Below are positions 59,738-64,000 of a DNA stretch of 64,000 bases, in pieces (the stretch's first letter is position 1; every line of letters begins with the position of its first letter). Made by a program: the position numbers and the translations under genes. Source of the DNA: Bugula neritina (lineage: Eukaryota; Bryozoa; Gymnolaemata; Cheilostomatida; Bugulidae); contig OZ037765.1 in the NCBI GenBank assembly GCA_964035545.1, forward strand, positions 26,548,504-26,612,503, in the 5' to 3' direction. A model generated the notes under the pieces. The model did not search any database. It was not told where the DNA came from and worked only from the letters and a program-made list of their open reading frames with translations.

Positions 59738-60746
59738 TGTTCTGCCAGGCGAAGCGCTAAAACTAAACCTAACTTTTAGATTTATTATTACAGTAAATAT
59801 TATGTTCAAGTGATTATCATTCTTATGCTTGATTTGGAGTTAGTAACTTTGGTAGAGTTTTAGTTATTGTCAAATAGTGAAATTCAAATACTAATAGTAA
59901 ATCACTAAAACTAAAAGTAAAAGTAAAACTAAATGTAATTCACTAATAAGTAATTGATTATGATTACGATTATAAATATATTTATTCATATTCATATTGA
60001 TATTGATATTTTTCTTATAGTTGTTTACTTTTAATCTGATTGTCGTTGTTATTGTAGTTACAATATGAAATTGAATATCAATATGAATATAAATGTAGAT
60101 GCTAATGGTGATACTAATGATCAGCTTTAAGTTCATAGTATAACTATAAGTATTAGTATTACTATTAGTATTAGTATTACTGTAATATAACTAATATTAG
60201 TAGTAGTTTTAGTATAAGTATAGCTTATAAGTTAAAGTATGACTATTACTATTACTGTAGTTATATCAATAATTTAAGAATAATGTCCTCCTGTTATGAA
60301 GAATGCTCAGCTTGAGATATTGATAAGAGAGCATTTGAGATTACATGGGGAGGAAACTAAACAATTTATATTCAAGTTGAAATTCAATTTGTGGATATGT
60401 GCCATCACTCAAGATTTCCAAAGTTCAATTGTCAAAATATTTATATATTTTTCAGTTACTGTTGCTAATGTTACATAATTGCTAAAAAAAGTTCTGCATT
60501 TATATAAAATGTGCTACAACGTGGTGGTCTTTTTTCTAAAAACCGAAAGCAAAACCTAATAACTATATGAAAAAACTCATCTTAACAAGTTGTCTGATTA
60601 ATGATTTTACCATTTTTTTCTATTCTCACCTATCTCCGCTTTGTCCTGCTAATATCAATTACAAATGCATGTGTTACAAAATACATGGTTTTTCCTCCAA
60701 AGGTATATGCTGAAGTATAAAAGGCTGCTTGTTTTCAACCTGTGTT
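59738..60746. promoter_or_regulatory. divergent intergenic region upstream of the SBNO-like gene
   Basis: About 59880-60270 is cryptically simple (AATATGAATATAAATG, TAGTATTACTATTAGTATTAG). A string AGTATAGCTTATAAGTTAAAG near 60225 closely matches one near 26045. The 30-bp shared repeat lies at 60619-60648. Confidence 0.4.
60619..60648. repeat. second copy of the 30-bp shared string
   Basis: Identical over 30 bases to 30417-30446; the flanks do not align. Confidence 0.6.
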
Positions 60747-63700
60747 ATGGAGAAAATGGATGAACCTGCACTGGAGCTAGAAGAACCTGACTTTTTCCCT
60801 AGTGATGTTAACCCTCATATTAATATTTCCAAAGCTGACACAGATGTTGTTGAGCTTGGCGAGCTGTCTACTTCAACTGACTCTGATAAATCAGTGAATA
60901 AAATTGAACCTAAAAGTGAGATTAAAAATGAATCTGTTGATATAAAAATTGAAAAACATGACATTTTTGAAGAAAAACCTAAAGTTGAAATTAAAGAGGA
61001 AATTCTCGAAACAGCGACAGATGATGATGTTGAAGACACAGAGTCAATTCGGTGAGTCGTAATGATTTATTTATTCTTTGTTGTAAGAATAACTACCACT
61101 TATAATTAATTATGCATCTTATTTAATTTTTATTATACATAATTTTCAAATTTTGTAGACTAAAAATTTAGTGCTGGGATCATATTGTCACTACAGTAAT
61201 AATTGGTTATCAGCTTGTGGTTATGTATGTTACATCAAAATACTAAAGAGGGGTTGTTATGTACACCAGAGCTAAATCTTTGGGCTTTTAATCTAACCCG
61301 GTCTAAGCAAATACTTTAGAAAGCCACGTTGTTGCATCAGCTGTAGTAGAAGTGACTTTAGCATGATGGCCCAACATAAATTTTTATTATATTATGTTAC
61401 TTCAAATAAACTAGTTTGTGGTCAACTTTTAACATATATATACTGATTTTGTACTCACATCTTTATTCTTTTAGAAAAGAGGTGTTTTTACCGTACAAGT
61501 ACAAGGAATGGCTCCCTGGGTGTGTGAAACATCCCGGTAATATTGTCGAGCCAGCGTCTTTAGCAGTTGTAGATTGTGCTAGTGACTTGAACTCTGACCT
61601 ATCTCAATCATTACCTCCAGAAACTGTGACTAAAGGAAAACTCAGCAGTCTTCAACTTGAATCTATTGTGAAAGCTGTATGTTTAAGTTTCAATTGCAGT
61701 AGAATGAAATTACTTTGCACTAAACCAATTATATGTATGCAATGAAAATATAATTACTTCAATATAGTAATGTTAGTATAAAATTGGTTATGCTGTGGCT
61801 ATCATCCACGGTTATACCACTTCGAAAATTAAATAACTTTGTATTTTCAAAAGATTTTGTAACTATAAAGTATCAACAATAGAAGATGTACCAGTGTTCT
61901 GCTTCACAATTTTCACACTTATTTTATTGAATATTACTTGTATGTATCGTTTAAGGCACGGAGACATCAAATTATTCTTGCCAATGGAAATCGTGCTGGA
62001 TTCTTTATAGGAGATGCTGCTGGTGTTGGTAAAGGTCGCCAGGTAATACTGCATATTACTCCGTCTCACCATAATGGAGTAAAATTGTGTGAACCAGACA
62101 AAGGAGGTTTCAAGATTAATATTTACTGTTTAATTCCGAAGAAGTTCAGCTTAATTTAAAAAAACATTTGGAATGGAAACATTTAACAAAGTTTTTTTTT
62201 ATTCCTGAAATTTAGCTGTCATAATTATGGCCTTCACATTGAGTGTGTTGCAGTTCTTATGTGGATTTATTACGAAGTAGCATGTGTTTCCGCAACAGAT
62301 GAGCAGCTCTCCAATGTTTACACAAAGCTATTCATTAATCATCTTGAAGCATTAAATAGTCCTAAAAATACGCGTTACATTCTCTACCTATCTATAGATT
62401 ATAAGTTTTTCTTACTGAACTTTGGCCATCGATTATGCGTAAATTTATTTTAATCATCGGAAACTTTTCCTTCTGCTAATCCTTATATTTTAAGTGTATT
62501 TTTAAGCTGAAAAAATTGTGAGCTAAATATATAAGAGTTGCTATCTTTTCTTCTGTTAATACTTTACTATAGACCTCTTGTCTTTCATCTTCATTGGGTT
62601 TTGTAGCTTATGTCATATTTGTTTACAACTGTTGTACTAGCAGATAGTATATTAAATAAATTTCTTTACCCTTATAATATAAATTTTATTTTTCAAGCAA
62701 CTAACATACTTGAATATGATGTGTAATGAAAACATACAGATCTTTAAAAGTTATCTAAGTTATCTGTAATTTATTGGTAGATTGCAGGAGTTATCATGGA
62801 TAATTACTGCCGAGGGAGAGATAAGCACATCTGGTTCAGTGTCTCCAATGATCTGATTATTGATGCTCAAAGGTGTGGGATATACATACCGTGTATATAT
62901 TTTCTATCTACAGCTTATTTGTTTTTTTCATTATATAATATAGGCTACTCTTGCACACATGCTTGTTGTATGCTTGCAATAGTTTTATTACACATGTGCA
63001 ATTTATTACATTGTGCATGCATTATAATGTGTTATATTTATGTTGTGTGGAAGTTGTTTTATGTTGTGTATGAACCCTGAGAGGAGAGTGTATCTGTAGT
63101 TACTTTTACACATGATTTAGGGACTTGAGAGATATTGGCTGCTTCATTAATGTCATTGATGGATGCAAGGGAATTGACAAGGGAACAACACTGTTTGGTC
63201 TATCTGAGTCAATCCGATCTGGAGTTGTATTCAGCACCTACTCCACGCTAGTATCTAATGTGTGCACAGGTGAGAGCTTGTTCGCATACTCTGTTGTAAT
63301 AACACATGTCCTGCAGTTTCCTGTGTCTTCAGTGCCTCTTGTCTGTATGTTGAAGGAGCCACAAAAAGTATGAAGAAGTCTCGGCTCAGTCAGCTGATCA
63401 GCTGGTGCGGTGAAGCAGAATTTAACGGCTGCCTTGTTTTTGATGAATGTCACAGGGCTAAGAACTTTGTTCCGGTAAGTAAATCACCAGCTTTTAAATA
63501 GCCTTCAATGTCTAACAATTTTCTTGCAAAAAGTCAAGTACTCAGGTACTTGCCAAACTATTTTCACGGATCAGCACTAAGAGTTTGTGTAGCAAATCTA
63601 TTTTTCTTATTTCTTTGCATGTTCTGAATATTGTATGGTTATATCAAGATGATAATAGTTTAGTCTAATAATTTGTTAAGTGACTTTAGTTATTAATGTG

Positions 63701-64000
63701 TTTTTAGGGAGATGAAAGTTCAAGCAGTAAAGTTGCCCTTGCAGTATGTGAAATTCAAAGGTAAATGAATTTTATTGCGATCACTGCAACAGTGCAAGTC
63801 TATCACATTTACCATTAATAGTACCCCCCCCCCCCTTCCAGGTTATAGAAAAGATGCTGCTGTTGTATTCTATAGTTATTACATATAGCCATTGGATAAT
63901 CATTATTGTACCTGAAGTTGAATTGAACATGTCATCATTACTACCTCTATAAATTGTATAACTTATATTAATTGAGCAGAGCTCTTCCCAAAGCAAGAGT
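60747..64000 (+). CDS. SBNO: strawberry notch (SBNO)-like helicase-family regulator, 5' part
   Basis: Exons 60747-61051, 61475-61676, 61956-62042, 62781-62872, 63121-63269, 63356-63474, 63708-63760 and 63980-64000 (running off the window) join in phase. The first exon is an acidic, Glu/Lys-rich leader of about 100 residues. Then come [29 protein letters not shown], the Walker A-like [16 protein letters not shown], and [10 protein letters not shown] followed by RDLRDIG. Next are [10 protein letters not shown], the DEAD-box-like [11 protein letters not shown] and LPKARV. All are collinear with SBNO1/SBNO2, nuclear co-regulators acting downstream of Notch and other signals (family knowledge). 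The leader is far shorter than in vertebrate SBNO1. The stretch after RDLRDIG is poorly conserved. Confidence 0.9.

Noticed and set aside
1-64000. CRISPR arrays, bacterial operons, phage modules
   Set aside because: The window is intron-bearing animal DNA; none of these is present.

Overview
This window is nuclear DNA from an animal, most likely an invertebrate. It is AT-rich, its genes are split into many short exons with GT-AG introns, and it holds tRNA-derived SINEs, a Ty3/Gypsy retrotransposon and DNA transposons. Several genes have recognisable animal counterparts (RSRC1, EEF2KMT/FAM86, C1orf87, strawberry notch). Nothing in the sequence fixes the phylum. No single-frame ORF represents a host gene, so I rebuilt the gene models by hand from splice sites and checked phase at every junction.

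Layout. 1-3.4 kb: the tail of a hAT-type transposase ORF, then the last exons of an unidentified membrane protein (-). 3.8-6.3 kb: an RSRC1-like splicing factor (-, 8 exons). 8.1-11.2 kb: an EEF2KMT/FAM86-like lysine methyltransferase (+, 8 exons), divergent from RSRC1. 12.5-14.4 kb (-) and 26.8-29.6 kb (+): a head-to-head pair of paralogous genes coding for RING finger, hydrophobic segment, ZZ, ZZ. Between the pair lies a transposon cluster: two inverted copies of a 3-bp-TSD terminal-inverted-repeat element (CACNGG ends), one of them split by a complete, young, 8,648-bp Ty3/Gypsy element coded on the - strand. 30.1-37.2 kb: a C1orf87-like EF-hand gene (-, 12 exons). 38.2-58.5 kb: a 30-exon gene (-) for a coiled-coil protein of about 1,806 residues that I do not recognise. 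59.5-59.7 kb: a very small membrane-protein ORF (-, 2 exons). 60.7 kb to the end: the 5' part of a strawberry-notch (SBNO) helicase gene (+).

The retrotransposon is the best-resolved system. It has two 716-bp LTRs with 2 mismatches, a 4-bp TSD, a tRNA-Leu primer site, a polypurine tract, and gag and pol in the -1 relation with an in-phase slippery heptamer followed by a GC-rich stem-loop. It also has an extra third ORF with a C2H2 zinc finger where an env gene would lie. A solo LTR of the same family sits in an intron of the coiled-coil gene.

The most unusual host feature is the RING-ZZ-ZZ gene pair. A recurring theme is short tandem duplication across splice sites (a 5-fold donor array, a 3-fold acceptor array, and a 15-bp minisatellite of donor-like units). 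Cryptically simple sequence (degenerate AGT/TAC/TAA-rich runs) collects in the intergenic regions upstream of genes.
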